A stretch of 64,000 bases of DNA from Enterococcus mundtii (GCF_002813755.1 NZ_CP018061.1:2098001-2162000); one strand, 5' to 3'; numbered from the stretch's first letter, positions 18,876-32,271 are shown. Translations and numbers: made by a program. The notes: generated from the sequence alone by a model not told the origin.

Positions 18876-20222
18876 TTAACCGATCAATACGCTCTCTTCT
18901 GGATATTTGTACTTCGTCCCTACTTGATTTCCTTTTACAAGGATAGAGAAAAAGACGGTTAAAATCCCTACACGTCCGATATACATCAATGACATGATAA
19001 TCAGTTTCCCGACTTCTGTCAGATCTGGTGTCAACCCCATTGTCAAACCAACTGTTCCAAACGCTGAGAACACTTCAAAAGCAATATATTCGATACCTGA
19101 AGTTTCTGGGATCGTCTCAGTCACGGATAAAACCATGATTGCTAACATACATAAAGACAATGTAACGAAAAACAATGTTAACGCGCGAAGAACCGCTGCT
19201 GGACGGATCGTCCGCCCAAAGGCTTCAGCTCTGGTTTTCCCGTTAAATGTTGCGTGCATTTGGATCAAGAGGATTCCTAAAGTGGTGGTTTTTAACCCAC
19301 CTGCTGTTGAACCGGATGTTCCACCGATATACATCAAGATCATTGTCAACATCAAGCCGGCATGACTCATTTGTAAATAGTCGATGGAGTAGTAACCAGC
19401 TGTTCTTGGTGTGACACTCATGAAGAACGTATTTGCTAAACGTTCAAGATAAGTTCCTTCAACTAGATGGATCGCATTTTGTTCGGTAAAGAAAAAGACG
19501 ATAAAACCGCCCACCAATAAGCCACCAGTGACAATCAATGCAATTTTTGAGTGGAGAGTGATTTTCTTTACTTTATGATAACTAAGTAGATCCCGCCAAA
19601 CAATGAAACCTAACCCACCAGCAATGATCAGCGCAGAGACCACCATTAAGAGATAGATGTTTGGCTGATCATTTGCTAAGCTATCCCCTAACAAATCAAA
19701 CCCAGCATTACAAAAACTTGATACGGCATGGAAGATGCTGTACCAAATCCCTTTTGTCCATCCGTAAGTCGGCACAAATGTAAAACTCAAGGCAAGTGCT
19801 CCCAGCCCTTGGATGACCATTGCGAATTTCAAGATATAGAGCATCAAACTCATAACACCTGACATGATTTCAAGATTCAATGCTTCTTTTAGTAAGATCC
19901 GCATACTAAAGCTGACTTTTTTCTTCGCTACTGCAAAGAAAATAATGGGGATCATCATAAAACCTAAACCACCGATCTCGATCAAAACCATGATCAGAAA
20001 CTGACCGGCTTCATTCCAATGCGCCGCAGTGTTCAACGTAGTCAAACCAGTGACACAGACGGCTGAAGTTGCAGTAAATAATGCATCAATATAATTCGTC
20101 GGTTCGCCGCTTTTACTAAAGAAAGGCAAAGTAAGTAAACTGCCACCAACTAAGATCAAAAGAAAAAAGCCAACAGCAATCAATTGAACTGGTGACAGTT
20201 GTTTTGTTATCCTCTGTTTCAT
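18876..20222 (-). CDS. ntpJ: K+ transporter subunit NtpJ (KtrB/TrkH family)
   Basis: K+-translocating membrane subunit of the KtrII system of Enterococcus hirae, the tail gene of the ntp operon; it is not a part of the V-ATPase itself. The 448-residue protein has four M1-P-M2 repeats of the Trk/Ktr family, with selectivity-filter-like segments such as TATSAVCVTGLTTL, SSFCNAGFDLLG, GGTSGSTAGGLKTTTLG and FSAFGTVGLTMGLTP. The start at 20222 (MKQRITKQLSPVQ) has GAGGAG eight bases upstream and is preferred to one 15 codons earlier. It is separated from ntpD by about 375 bases containing a small ORF and a hairpin repeat. Confidence 0.93.
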   Translation of the reverse strand: MKQRITKQLSPVQLIAVGFFLLILVGGSLLTLPFFSKSGEPTNYIDALFTATSAVCVTGLTTLNTAAHWNEAGQFLIMVLIEIGGLGFMMIPIIFFAVAKKKVSFSMRILLKEALNLEIMSGVMSLMLYILKFAMVIQGLGALALSFTFVPTYGWTKGIWYSIFHAVSSFCNAGFDLLGDSLANDQPNIYLLMVVSALIIAGGLGFIVWRDLLSYHKVKKITLHSKIALIVTGGLLVGGFIVFFFTEQNAIHLVEGTYLERLANTFFMSVTPRTAGYYSIDYLQMSHAGLMLTMILMYIGGTSGSTAGGLKTTTLGILLIQMHATFNGKTRAEAFGRTIRPAAVLRALTLFFVTLSLCMLAIMVLSVTETIPETSGIEYIAFEVFSAFGTVGLTMGLTPDLTEVGKLIIMSLMYIGRVGILTVFFSILVKGNQVGTKYKYPEESVLIG

Positions 20223-20248
20223 TCGAATCACTCCTCTAAGACCGTTAG

Positions 20249-20413
20249 CTACCTTCGCAACGAACAAATGAAGTAGCTATTGCTCTCACGGATGTAAAAG
20301 TAAGTCCGCCAAACGCTCGCTCTCTTTTCATCCCTTATCTTACCCTGTTTTTCTTCTTCCAGCAAAGAATTTGAGTCTTTTTCCTCCCTTATACCTGTTC
20401 GTTTGATACACAT
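20249..20413 (-). CDS. small basic ORF in the ntpH position
   Basis: A 54-codon frame (MCIKRTGIREEKDSNSLLEE...) lies between ntpD and ntpJ, where E. hirae carries ntpH, a small gene of unknown function that is dispensable for ATPase. Its predicted size (about 6.6 kDa) is in the expected range. There is no clear Shine-Dalgarno, and the frame is rich in charged residues that might arise by chance, so protein expression is uncertain. It overlaps no other chosen coding sequence. Confidence 0.3.
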   Translation of the reverse strand: MCIKRTGIREEKDSNSLLEEEKQGKIRDEKRASVWRTYFYIRESNSYFICSLRR

Positions 20414-20462
20414 GCTTTCGAACAAACAATAGGCATGCTCAAATGAGTTCTACAAAAAGAAA

Positions 20463-20560
20463 AAACTCCTGATAATAAGCCATAAACGTCCGAAATTAGT
20501 TAAAGATATTTTCCGACATTTACGGCCTATTCTTCGGAGCTTAGAACTGTAGCTCGGATG
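20463..20560 (+). repeat. dispersed hairpin repeat, copy E (inside the ntp operon)
   Basis: AACTCCTGATAATAAGCC ... GGCCTATTCTTCGGAGCTT form the outer arms, CGTCCGAAA/TTTCCGACA-type pairing the inner stem. On the minus strand it is followed by TTTTTTCTTTTT. It has the AACTCC, ATAAGCC and GGAGCT blocks of the other copies but a diverged loop. It stands between ntpD and ntpJ, so it may cause partial termination before ntpJ. Confidence 0.6.
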
Positions 20561-20596
20561 AACGAACAACGTTACTAATTTGCACGGATGACTTAG

Positions 20597-21232
20597 CTAA
20601 TCAGCGTTCCCCATATTTTTCACTTTGATCAAGCGAGTAACTTCCGCACGTTCATTTTCTTCTAACTTCATCTTGATATAATAGATCGTTTCTTCTAGTT
20701 GTGGGATCGTCATGTACTCTAACGCATTCACTCTACGCCGTGTTTTTTCGATCTCACCGGCCATCAGTTGACAGGTTTTCTCGATTTCTGTCAACTCAAG
20801 GAGCTTAGGAAGAAATGAGGTAAAACGATCGATCGAACGGTCTAATTCTGCATTGGAATTCAAATAGCCATAATCCACCGGCGCTTCGCCTAGCTGTTCG
20901 TCATATTCAAAATTCATGATCGGTACTTTGACGCTCATGATGTTTTTTTCGATAACAGCTAACTCGACATTTTCAGACGGTAGTACAAACAATTCATCAA
21001 TGAAAGCTTCAGGTAATGAAGCTTTCGCAAGGACAAAATCGCTCATAGCTGCTGTCATTTCTTTTTCTACTACTTGGCGCAGTTCATTGTTCTTACGGAT
21101 CAGTAGGATGAATTGACGCATCAATTCATCCTGCTTATCCTTCAACAATTTGTGTCCTCTTGTTGCAGTCGTCAATTGTTTTTTGAGTCGTGTCAATTCC
21201 ATTCGTGTCGGATTAACATTTAATCGAACCAT
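20597..21232 (-). CDS. ntpD: V-type Na+-ATPase subunit D (central stalk)
   Basis: Subunit D is the rotor shaft of the V1 domain, inserted into the A3B3 hexamer and paired with subunit NtpG (F). The 211-residue protein starts [20 protein letters not shown], the usual N-terminal signature of archaeal/vacuolar D subunits, and is predicted to be a long coiled coil at both ends. The start at 21232 is chosen over longer readings; GGGGAG lies ten bases upstream and includes the ntpB stop region. It follows ntpB directly. Confidence 0.93.
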   Translation of the reverse strand: MVRLNVNPTRMELTRLKKQLTTATRGHKLLKDKQDELMRQFILLIRKNNELRQVVEKEMTAAMSDFVLAKASLPEAFIDELFVLPSENVELAVIEKNIMSVKVPIMNFEYDEQLGEAPVDYGYLNSNAELDRSIDRFTSFLPKLLELTEIEKTCQLMAGEIEKTRRRVNALEYMTIPQLEETIYYIKMKLEENERAEVTRLIKVKNMGNAD

Positions 21233-21239
21233 CAGACAC

Positions 21240-24390
<3,151 letters not shown>

Positions 24391-24410
24391 GGCACTATCT
24401 CCTTTACATT

Positions 24411-24722
24411 CTATAAGATATTTTGTCCAACTGCTTTTTCCACACTCTTTTGGATCTCTGTCACGCCGATCCCCATCGTTCCTTGATGGCTAGGGATAAG
24501 GACGATTGCTGGTGTCATCGATTCTTTATAGCGTTCAATCGTTTCAGGCGTCATTGCCGCCGATTGTTCTGTGACATAGATCACTCCATAGGCGCTTTTT
24601 GCCATTTGTTCGATTGCGCGTCTCACTTCTTGTGGCTCTGTCGCATAGTGCACATCAAACCCAAATAATTTAAATGGTAAAACAGAATCTTTGTCGCCAA
24701 CGACACCGATTTTATGCGTCAT
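24411..24722 (-). CDS. ntpG: V-type Na+-ATPase subunit F (NtpG)
   Basis: Small central-stalk subunit (103 residues) that pairs with NtpD; starts [26 protein letters not shown], the typical Rossmann-like fold of subunit F. It overlaps ntpC by 11 bases and precedes ntpA by 20 bases. Naming follows E. hirae, where the gene is ntpG. Confidence 0.9.
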   Translation of the reverse strand: MTHKIGVVGDKDSVLPFKLFGFDVHYATEPQEVRRAIEQMAKSAYGVIYVTEQSAAMTPETIERYKESMTPAIVLIPSHQGTMGIGVTEIQKSVEKAVGQNIL

Positions 24723-25698
24723 AGACTTGTCTCACCCTTTCTCTGATCGTTTCATTATCAAAGTGATTTTTCTTACCGATCACTAATAACCGAAGATTTT
24801 TACTCTCAATTTCTTTTGCATTCAAGAAAGCAAGTAAAGGCAACGGGCCAAAAGCCTGCGTTTGTGCGGCTTCATACAGCGAAGATAAGTAATCGTCTTT
24901 GATTTGTTCTAATCGAACAAAATCTAGTTCTCCTTCATGGATTGCAGGTTCGATCAATTGACGATAATCTGTTGTTTGCAGAAAGTTCAAATAGGTATCC
25001 AACTCGCTTTTGACGAAACTCAAAAACGTTTCTTTCGGGATACTGCCAGAACTTGAAAGTACTGCGGTCATAAATCCGCTGGATCGTTGTTGCAAGATAC
25101 CGCGTGCCATCGTCGTGATATTAGTCAAATCAATAAACGCAATGATTTCTTCCAGTAATTCCGGATACCCAAGTTTCTCTCCAAGACGGCGTTGCTCTGT
25201 CAAGAAATAGCGATCATAGATAACATCGATTCCTTGTAACACAGAGGATTCTTCGCAGTATTCATGGACTTCACGAATACTATCCATCAACTGCGAAGGC
25301 AATTCTGTAGAGGCTTGTGTATGGATTGCTTGCTTTAACGCTTCGCATGAATAAAACCCATCGTTACGGTACAGGTGATCCAGATTTTTGCCCGTCATCT
25401 CAGCTTTTGTCAATACTTTTAAATTATGGAACGTATAACGCATCGTATAGACCCAAACGACTTCAGGTTCTGGCGCCGACTCTTTCAACCAGGTAAATAG
25501 TTTGCCCGATTCAGCCAACAGATTTTCCTCAAAGTCCCGTTCAAAACCTTCGTAGATATAAGGATGATAAATCGTTGTTTTTAACATTTCGCCTAATGCG
25601 TCCAATGATTTCGTCTGGATCATGCGATCAAAGTCTTCTTTTGATAAAAGTTCTAATTCTCTTCCACGAATCAAGGGATTTAATTCATGATACTCCAT
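24712..25698 (-). CDS. ntpC: V-type Na+-ATPase subunit C (NtpC, d-like)
   Basis: 328-residue subunit C (called d in other species) that couples the central stalk to the membrane rotor ring of NtpK. Starts [23 protein letters not shown] and is mostly alpha-helical with three similar helical bundles, like the V-ATPase C/AC39 family. It follows ntpE by 14 bases and overlaps ntpG. No transmembrane segment is visible, in agreement with the family. Confidence 0.9.
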   Translation of the reverse strand: MEYHELNPLIRGRELELLSKEDFDRMIQTKSLDALGEMLKTTIYHPYIYEGFERDFEENLLAESGKLFTWLKESAPEPEVVWVYTMRYTFHNLKVLTKAEMTGKNLDHLYRNDGFYSCEALKQAIHTQASTELPSQLMDSIREVHEYCEESSVLQGIDVIYDRYFLTEQRRLGEKLGYPELLEEIIAFIDLTNITTMARGILQQRSSGFMTAVLSSSGSIPKETFLSFVKSELDTYLNFLQTTDYRQLIEPAIHEGELDFVRLEQIKDDYLSSLYEAAQTQAFGPLPLLAFLNAKEIESKNLRLLVIGKKNHFDNETIRERVRQVYDA

Positions 25699-25712
25699 TC
25701 ACCGATCCCTCC

Positions 25713-26297
25713 TTACTCGAATAGTTGCTTCGCAATTTCAAAGCGCATTTGTTCTTGCACTTCTTGTACTAGATCACGATAGACAAAGTTGTATTGTACG
25801 CCTTGGTCATCAATCAAAAATCCTGCTTCTTTGGCAATCCTTCGATCACTGAGATGCAAGGTAAAAGGCAGCTGTTGATTCCACTTTGTCACTACTTCAT
25901 TAGTTAAAATGGCAGCAGATTTTTCTCCGGCTAATAAAGTAACATCACCAGATAAGGATAAATTCTGCACCATATTGAACATGAAGGAAAGTTGATCTTC
26001 TGCTGGCCAACTTTCTAATTCTTGACGTGCTTCAGCAAACAAACGATGTAAAAATTCTTGTTTTTCATTGAGTGTTGCTTGACGCACTTCCACCTGTTGG
26101 CGATTTCTTAATTGACGGTAACTCTTTTCGATTTCTTCAAGTTCTTTAGATTTTTGCTTTTCATCGTCTGCTTCTAAACGCGCACGCTCGATTTTGAACT
26201 GCTGATCGATTTTTTCACGTTCTGCTTTTTCAAACGCCGCTCGTTCTGCTTCAGCTGTTTCATTCATTTGACGAATGATATTATCAATGGCGTTCAT
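25713..26297 (-). CDS. ntpE: V-type Na+-ATPase subunit E (peripheral stalk)
   Basis: 194-residue peripheral-stalk subunit. The first half is a charged coiled coil (AEAERAAFEKAEREKIDQQF and on), the second half is globular (MFNMVQNLSLSGDV ... EVQEQMRFEIAKQLFE). The start MNAIDNII at 26297 has AAGGAGG seven bases upstream and is preferred to an 8-codon longer reading. With NtpF it forms the EF stator stalk. Confidence 0.9.
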   Translation of the reverse strand: MNAIDNIIRQMNETAEAERAAFEKAEREKIDQQFKIERARLEADDEKQKSKELEEIEKSYRQLRNRQQVEVRQATLNEKQEFLHRLFAEARQELESWPAEDQLSFMFNMVQNLSLSGDVTLLAGEKSAAILTNEVVTKWNQQLPFTLHLSDRRIAKEAGFLIDDQGVQYNFVYRDLVQEVQEQMRFEIAKQLFE

Positions 26298-26313
26298 TGT
26301 TTTTCCTCCTTGT

Positions 26314-26787
<474 letters not shown>

Positions 26788-26807
26788 TTAAAATTCCTCC
26801 AATTTTT

Positions 26808-28802
26808 TTACTTTTTCTTATGATTGATATTGACATATTTTTCCGCTGTTTTCAGTGGATCGAAGGCCCGTCCGCCTCCGGTATAAAACTTGCCGAAAAA
26901 TTCGACATATTGCAATCTCGCGCCATGCACGTAGGCACTAAGCAAGGTCAAGAACATATTCAACGCATGTAAAGCGATGATCAATAAGATCCCGACACTA
27001 AAACGTGCGGCTGGCGGCATGAAAGCAACCAACATATTGAAGGCAGCCCCGATACTCCCGCCAGAGATCCCCAAAGCCATCAATCGTGTATAACTCACTA
27101 GATCACCGATATAACCAGTCAAACCATACAAATTATAGGCTCCTTTTGCAGCACCTTTGGCTTTAGATGAAGATTGGAAAATCGGAATGACCAAAATACA
27201 TAGCGCTGATAAAATCGCTAATCCTGCACCTAGATAAACAAAAATCGGGTTCTTGACGATCATACTACCAAGCAATAAAAGGACGACTCCCACTAAAATC
27301 CCTTGCCAAGCAAATCCATCATTGATCGCATCCACGTAATCTTTGCGCTTGATATGCTCTTTTGCTGCAAGAAACAACCCAACTAAGATTTGGATAAGCC
27401 CAAATATGACAGACAAGACTAAAATCGTATTGACATCATCTGTTGTAGACAACAATGGGAAGGGTAAGTGGATACCTAACACTTCTGTCGGTAACGCTTG
27501 GCCAAAGAAGGAACTGTAAATAAATCCCCAGATGATCGACGGAATGGCTAAGATCTCGAAAAACTTAGCAAATCGCTGCATCCCTCGAGGCAATACCAAC
27601 AATTTTTGCGCAATGATTGCGCCTATAAGCATGAGTAAACCATAACCAATATCAGCCACCATCATCCCGAAAAAGACAAGATAAAATGGCGTCATCCATG
27701 GTGTCGGATCAATTTCATGATACTTAGGTAAACTATACATTTCCGTCAGCATTTCAAAAGGTGCCACTATTGGATGGTTCTTCAATTTCGTTGGTACTTC
27801 TTGATCGATCTCTTCTTCGGTGGGCGCTTCAAAGCTAAGAAAGACTTCATCAGCAGACAACGTATTTTCTACCTGCTGGATCAATTCTTGCTTTTCGTCC
27901 TCGCCGACCCAGCCTTGGACAACGATCAGGTAAGGCGCCATGACAAATCGATCCTTCACTGCTTCTCGTTCTGCCATTGCCAAGAGGATTTCTTCTGCCC
28001 ATTCCAATTCTTGGATGTAACTGCTACAACGACCAATTTTGATCGCTAATTGTTTTTGTGCTTCGTAACAAGCTTGCAACTCTTGTTTGATTTCCTGTAG
28101 CTGTTCTTTTGGCGTCTGCTTATAAGGATATGCTTCTTTGACAAAACCATAACGAGTAGCAATCTCATCGACAATAGATGCTGAAGTTTTGAGCACCACG
28201 TAAGTCAAGTAAACGAAGTGGTCTGTTTCGCTAACTTCTTCCACGTAGACCTCTGGTACTTTTGCTAATGCTTCTCGAAATTCTATCGCATTAGCAACAC
28301 TGATCGTTCCCATCTCAACTGTTGTTTGGTGACTACGAAAGCTTTGCGGTATAACATCCAGATTTGCCCAATGTGTCAACCAGTCTTCCTGCTCTGACAG
28401 TTGTTCTCGTTGTTCTGCCAATGTTTCCCATTGTTTCTTTAACCCTAATATTTCAGTTAAACGCTTCGTAAAATCTTCTTCCGAATAATTTGCTTCTAGT
28501 TCCTGCAAGGTCACTTCTCTTCGTTTGAGGTGTTGTTTCTTTTGTTGCTTGTCCCCGTGATGATCAATGAATTGAACAGCTTCTCTTGTTTGCATGATCC
28601 GACTAGTAAGCGCATTGACGATCGGTTCTTTTTCGAAAATCGCTGCTTTAGGAAAATAAGTATCCACCCATTGATTATTTGTCGTTTCTTGAAAAAGATC
28701 GCGAATCTCTACATTTTGGATACCTTGGATTGCTTGTAATAAGGCATCCTGATTTTGTTTATCGGAAATGAGAGTCACTTTTTCCATCTTAGTGACGGCC
28801 AT
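26808..28802 (-). CDS. ntpI: V-type Na+-ATPase subunit I (a-subunit, stator)
   Basis: 664-residue membrane stator subunit. The N-terminal ~350 residues are soluble and coiled-coil rich ([25 protein letters not shown]), the C-terminal part has seven or eight transmembrane helices (from [19 protein letters not shown] on) with conserved arginine-containing helix segments ([38 protein letters not shown]) that face the NtpK ring and allow Na+ release. It overlaps ntpF by 14 bases. Length equals the E. hirae protein. Confidence 0.95.
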   Translation of the reverse strand: MAVTKMEKVTLISDKQNQDALLQAIQGIQNVEIRDLFQETTNNQWVDTYFPKAAIFEKEPIVNALTSRIMQTREAVQFIDHHGDKQQKKQHLKRREVTLQELEANYSEEDFTKRLTEILGLKKQWETLAEQREQLSEQEDWLTHWANLDVIPQSFRSHQTTVEMGTISVANAIEFREALAKVPEVYVEEVSETDHFVYLTYVVLKTSASIVDEIATRYGFVKEAYPYKQTPKEQLQEIKQELQACYEAQKQLAIKIGRCSSYIQELEWAEEILLAMAEREAVKDRFVMAPYLIVVQGWVGEDEKQELIQQVENTLSADEVFLSFEAPTEEEIDQEVPTKLKNHPIVAPFEMLTEMYSLPKYHEIDPTPWMTPFYLVFFGMMVADIGYGLLMLIGAIIAQKLLVLPRGMQRFAKFFEILAIPSIIWGFIYSSFFGQALPTEVLGIHLPFPLLSTTDDVNTILVLSVIFGLIQILVGLFLAAKEHIKRKDYVDAINDGFAWQGILVGVVLLLLGSMIVKNPIFVYLGAGLAILSALCILVIPIFQSSSKAKGAAKGAYNLYGLTGYIGDLVSYTRLMALGISGGSIGAAFNMLVAFMPPAARFSVGILLIIALHALNMFLTLLSAYVHGARLQYVEFFGKFYTGGGRAFDPLKTAEKYVNINHKKK

Positions 28803-29112
28803 AGGTTTCTTTCACCCTTTCAATGATCGCGTCAACCGCTTGCTGACGTTGCTTCTCATATTGTTCTTGTACGATAGATTGCAATCGTCTAGCGTCTTCG
28901 TTCAATTTATTTTTTTCAGCAATCGCTTTTTGCTGTTCCGCTCGTTTTTTTTCTTCAAACAACTGTTCCAAATGTTGTTTTTGACTTGCACGAAGTTGAT
29001 CCAATTCGACATCTTTTGCTTCTTTATAATCTTTTAACTCTTGCTGAAGCTTTTTCATCGCTTGTTCATTTTCTTTTTCAGCTTGTTTGATTTTTTCTAA
29101 GGCTTCTAGCAC
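28789..29112 (-). CDS. ntpF: V-type Na+-ATPase subunit F/G peripheral stalk (NtpF)
   Basis: A 107-residue charged coiled-coil protein ([18 protein letters not shown] ... [18 protein letters not shown]), the first gene of the ntp operon. Starts with GTG at 29112 (AAGGA ten bases upstream); another GTG three codons earlier has no spacing for a RBS. It pairs with NtpE in the peripheral stalk. It stands behind a 165-base leader with a terminator at 29133-29181. Confidence 0.88.
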   Translation of the reverse strand: MLEALEKIKQAEKENEQAMKKLQQELKDYKEAKDVELDQLRASQKQHLEQLFEEKKRAEQQKAIAEKNKLNEDARRLQSIVQEQYEKQRQQAVDAIIERVKETYGRH

Positions 29113-29132
29113 ATTCCCCACTTCCTTTCTCT

Positions 29133-29181
29133 AAAAAAAAGAGGGACATCCTTTCTTTTTTCATTGAAAGTATGTCCCTCT
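29133..29181 (-). terminator. intrinsic terminator in the ntp leader
   Basis: Arms AGAGGGACATCCTTTC (29140-29155) and GAAAGTATGTCCCTCT (29166-29181) make an almost perfect 16-bp stem, followed on the minus strand by eight T residues (29133-29140). It lies between the promoter and the first gene, ntpF, so it must be conditionally read through: the mark of an attenuator. Confidence 0.9.
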
Positions 29182-29285
29182 AAAAATAACTTCAGATAAT
29201 TTAGGCACTTTCAAAAAAATGTTCTTCTCACCCCTTGAAGAACTAGATCCTTGAAGCTTGCGCCCAACCATTTATATATTTCTTA
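29182..29285 (-). ncRNA. candidate cis-regulatory leader RNA (riboswitch-like) of the ntp operon
   Basis: Downstream of the promoter the minus-strand leader can fold into a compact element: outer stem GGCGC (29260-29264) with GTGCC (29204-29208), extended by CTTCAA/TTGAAAG, and an internal hairpin GTTCTTC/GAAGAAC (29237-29243 and 29221-29227) with an AAGGGGTGA loop. The 3' strand TTGAAAGT (29207-29214) is also perfectly complementary to ACTTTCAA (29164-29171) in the terminator arm, giving a mutually exclusive antiterminator. Ligand unknown; the operon's Na+-dependent expression in E. hirae makes a cation plausible. Confidence 0.55.
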
Positions 29286-29291
29286 CTTACA

Positions 29292-29319
29292 AGTATAACA
29301 AATTCAGGTAAAATTTCAA
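29292..29319 (-). promoter_or_regulatory. ntp operon promoter
   Basis: On the minus strand TTGAAA (29314-29319), 16 bases, then an extended -10 TGTTATACT with TATACT at 29292-29297. Transcription should begin near 29285, about 165 bases before ntpF. Confidence 0.75.
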
Positions 29320-29487
29320 CTAACAGATCCCTTTTTCCTTTCAGAAAGTTCACAACTGACAGTAAATGAGCAACTTTAGATAAACATTCTACCTATTATA
29401 TAATTACGTACGTTTTCCAAAACAAATATTTTAATTTTTTTTAAACTATTGCTAAAATAGAAGTAGTTAATGAATGGAGGAAATCGT

Positions 29488-30207
29488 ATGCATCAAAAAA
29501 TTGGTATCGCGGCCAATCAATTACTGCGGGCTACAGAAACATTTCAAGGAAATCAAGTCACTTACACCCCGCAAGGTTTTGTTAATGCGGTACAGCAAGC
29601 AGGGGGCTTGCCTTTGCTTTTCCCTATTTCTTCCACAGAAAGCGCTCGTGACTACATTCAGCTCGTCGATAAGCTACTCCTTGCTGGTGGTCAGGATGTC
29701 AGTCCTTCGCTCTACAACGAAGCGCCTCACCCTAAATTGACAGAAACAAACCTCGATCGAGATTTGTTTGAACAGGCGTTGATCCATGAAGCATTGAAGC
29801 AAAACAAACCGATCTTAGCTGTGTGTCGTGGGATGCAATTATTGAATGTAACGTTAGGTGGGAATCTCTACCAAGACCTTACGTTATATCCAAATTGGTC
29901 AGTCAAACATGAACAACAACCAACCCCACCGCAATTTGCTACGCATGAAATCACAGTCGAACCAGATAGTAGACTCCACGAAATATTACCTACTTCTTAT
30001 TTTGTGAATTCTTATCATCACCAAGCAATCAGAGATCTTGCTCCCACACTAAAAGCGACAGCGTATTCTCCTGATGGATTGGTGGAAGCTGTTGAAAGTA
30101 GAGGATCCGACCAACGAATACTTGGTGTTCAATGGCATCCTGAGCTTATTCATCAAAAAAATCCACTCGATCAAAAATTATTTGATTATTTTGTACAATC
30201 GTTATGA
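29488..30207 (+). CDS. class I glutamine-amidotransferase-like hydrolase (peptidase C26)
   Basis: A 239-residue peptidase C26 protein, like gamma-glutamyl-gamma-aminobutyrate hydrolase PuuD. The catalytic Cys lies in PILAVCRGMQLLNVTLGG, and the His-Glu pair in LGVQWHPELIH near the C-terminus. Substrate is uncertain: gamma-glutamyl-GABA hydrolysis or a similar gamma-glutamyl compound. The start at 29488 follows GGAGG at a proper distance. A TGCTAAAAT extended -10 lies about 30 bases upstream. Divergent from the ntp operon; ends at a strong symmetrical hairpin. Confidence 0.88.
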   Translation: MHQKIGIAANQLLRATETFQGNQVTYTPQGFVNAVQQAGGLPLLFPISSTESARDYIQLVDKLLLAGGQDVSPSLYNEAPHPKLTETNLDRDLFEQALIHEALKQNKPILAVCRGMQLLNVTLGGNLYQDLTLYPNWSVKHEQQPTPPQFATHEITVEPDSRLHEILPTSYFVNSYHHQAIRDLAPTLKATAYSPDGLVEAVESRGSDQRILGVQWHPELIHQKNPLDQKLFDYFVQSL

Positions 30208-30226
30208 TCGTTACAAACGAAATGAA

Positions 30227-30269
30227 AAGCCCGTCTAGCAGAAACATGTTGTTTCTGCTAGACGGGCTT
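30227..30269. terminator. symmetrical terminator hairpin between convergent genes
   Basis: A perfect 19-bp inverted repeat: AAGCCCGTCTAGCAGAAAC (30227-30245) and GTTTCTGCTAGACGGGCTT (30251-30269) with a five-base loop. It lies between the C26 hydrolase gene and fbp, which converge. T-runs on both sides are short. Confidence 0.8.
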
Positions 30270-30302
30270 CATTCATTTTATGCAAGGCACATCGACCAGC
30301 AG

Positions 30303-32201
30303 TTAACTTCTACGATACTCAAGCAACTGTTTCAATTGCTGGATTTGTCGCTGTAATTCGCTCCCTTTTGTCGTATCACGATTTAATTTTCGTGGCAACT
30401 GTTGATCAATGACCTTTTTCACTTCTGCCAAGCCATTGGCTGTTTCAAATTGTTCCTCGATGCCTAGAAATGGATAGTGGGTCACGATTTGAAAGCCATA
30501 AGAGTTACATAGCAACGAATACCCTGCAATACCTGTTGTTCGTTGATAGGCCTTTGATAAACCACCGTCAATCACGAAAACTGTTCCGTCTGCTTTGATT
30601 GGGGATTCCCCTTTTTTCACTTTGACTGGTGTATGTCCATTGATGATCACTGAACCATAAACCGGTACACCGAACTCACGCCTTACTTTTTGACTCAACC
30701 ATTCTTTGTCTCGTAATCGATAGTAAGCATTGCTGACTTCCACATGCGTTTCTTTTTCTGCTAAATAATAACGCTCAAACGTCGCCATCTTACTTTTACC
30801 AAACAACGGCGAGTAAGGCCCACTCCATGCATACCAAATCAAATCAGTCGCTAAGTCTTCTTTTTTCTTTAGTGATTTAGCACTTTCACGAATCTGTTCT
30901 TCAAAGAATGCCATCAATTGCTTCCCTTGATACGTCTCACTCCCAAGTTTAAAACTTAGAAACTCACCATGTTCATCTACTGGCATACAGCCATGAAACA
31001 AGATACTTTGGTTCGTGACAAGATACATCCTACCTTTTTCTAAAAGGAAATCCATATGTTTTTGCATTCGGAGTGAATGTTGAAAAGAATACAGCAACAT
31101 ATCGATCACTCGTCGTTCGTCTGCCGATAAACGATCCGGTTCCTGCGTAGAAATCGTCTGAAAACATGGGTGATGGATCGTATACTTTTGACCATCCAGA
31201 AATAACTCATTTTTTTCATAATCGATATTCGCTAAGATATCCCGATCCGCCATCTCAAATTCCGGTCGTCGTTTCAGTAATTGGGATTCTAGTTTGAACT
31301 GCATGATCGCAAGCGCCTGATGGATCTTCTCCATCTCTTCTCTCTCGCGTTCTGTCGCGTCTTGGCTATTCTTAGGTGTAAACAAAGGGTTTGTCTGATA
31401 AGTTTCTGTCGCAAACGAACAAAGGGAACGCAGATTCAACGCGTATTCTTTTTCCAACTCGAATAAATAATTATACCGCGCAGCGATACGCAATAAGGTC
31501 AACAAACAAGTTTCCGAGCCACAATACGCCCCAAGCCATAAAATATCATGATTGCCCCATTGGATATCGATTGAATGGATCTCCATCAAGCGGTCCATCA
31601 CTTTGGCGGCTTGTGTCCCCCGATCAAAGATGTCTCCGACTACGTGGACATGATCGATCACCATTCGTTGAATCGTCTGCGCTAACTTTTTTAAAAAGCG
31701 CTCTTCTTCATTCATCTCAAGCAACTGATCAACGATTTTACTCACATAAGATTTTTTCCCTTGCACACGATCATCAACATACAATAATTCCTCAATGATA
31801 TAACTATATTCTTTAGGTAAGGCTTTTCTTACTTTTGATCTCGTATACTTGACAGAAGTGAATCGCAGCAACTCAATCAATTGATGGATCAACGTTGTTT
31901 TGTCTTGTTTCTTGTACCAGTCAGTCGCTAATGCGTATTCCGGATAGGCAACAAAAATCGTTAATCGCTTGATCTCTTCTTCACTTAAACATTCTTGAAA
32001 TAAATCTTTGATTTTCTCTCGTAGATTCCCTGAACCATTTCTCAATATATGATCAAATGCTGGAAACTCGCCATGGATATCACTTAAAAATAATTCGGTT
32101 CCTTTTGGTAGTTGTAGAATTGCTTCTAAGTTGATGATCTCCGTAATGACTTCTTCTTTTGTTGGGAATTTTTCTGACAATAATTCTAAATATTGATCCA
32201 T
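30303..32201 (-). CDS. fbp: fructose-1,6-bisphosphatase class III
   Basis: Gluconeogenic FBPase of the Firmicutes type (632 residues), unrelated to the classical enzyme and built on a metallophosphatase fold: FLSDIHGEFPAFDHIL, HVVGDIFDRGTQAAKV, QWGNHDILWLGAYCGS and INGHTPVKVKKGESP bind the metal pair. The start at 32201 has GGAGG seven bases upstream and is preferred to a 14-codon longer reading that has none. A promoter and a perfect palindrome lie upstream. Confidence 0.96.
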   Translation of the reverse strand: MDQYLELLSEKFPTKEEVITEIINLEAILQLPKGTELFLSDIHGEFPAFDHILRNGSGNLREKIKDLFQECLSEEEIKRLTIFVAYPEYALATDWYKKQDKTTLIHQLIELLRFTSVKYTRSKVRKALPKEYSYIIEELLYVDDRVQGKKSYVSKIVDQLLEMNEEERFLKKLAQTIQRMVIDHVHVVGDIFDRGTQAAKVMDRLMEIHSIDIQWGNHDILWLGAYCGSETCLLTLLRIAARYNYLFELEKEYALNLRSLCSFATETYQTNPLFTPKNSQDATEREREEMEKIHQALAIMQFKLESQLLKRRPEFEMADRDILANIDYEKNELFLDGQKYTIHHPCFQTISTQEPDRLSADERRVIDMLLYSFQHSLRMQKHMDFLLEKGRMYLVTNQSILFHGCMPVDEHGEFLSFKLGSETYQGKQLMAFFEEQIRESAKSLKKKEDLATDLIWYAWSGPYSPLFGKSKMATFERYYLAEKETHVEVSNAYYRLRDKEWLSQKVRREFGVPVYGSVIINGHTPVKVKKGESPIKADGTVFVIDGGLSKAYQRTTGIAGYSLLCNSYGFQIVTHYPFLGIEEQFETANGLAEVKKVIDQQLPRKLNRDTTKGSELQRQIQQLKQLLEYRRS

Positions 32202-32231
32202 CCAAACGCCTCCAAAATTGGTATACCTAAA

Positions 32232-32260
32232 ATTATAGGACACACAATGGATATTTACAA
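32232..32260 (-). promoter_or_regulatory. fbp promoter
   Basis: On the minus strand TTGTAA (32255-32260), 17 bases, TATAAT (32232-32237), 31 bases before the ATG. This leaves a leader of about 25 bases including the GGAGG. Confidence 0.8.
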
Positions 32261-32271
32261 CAAAATTACTT

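Noticed and set aside
20223..20267. Fifteen-residue N-terminal extension of NtpJ (MFVAKVANGL...)
   Set aside because: GAGGAG eight bases before 20222 marks the actual start, and the extension is unlike Ktr/Trk N-termini.
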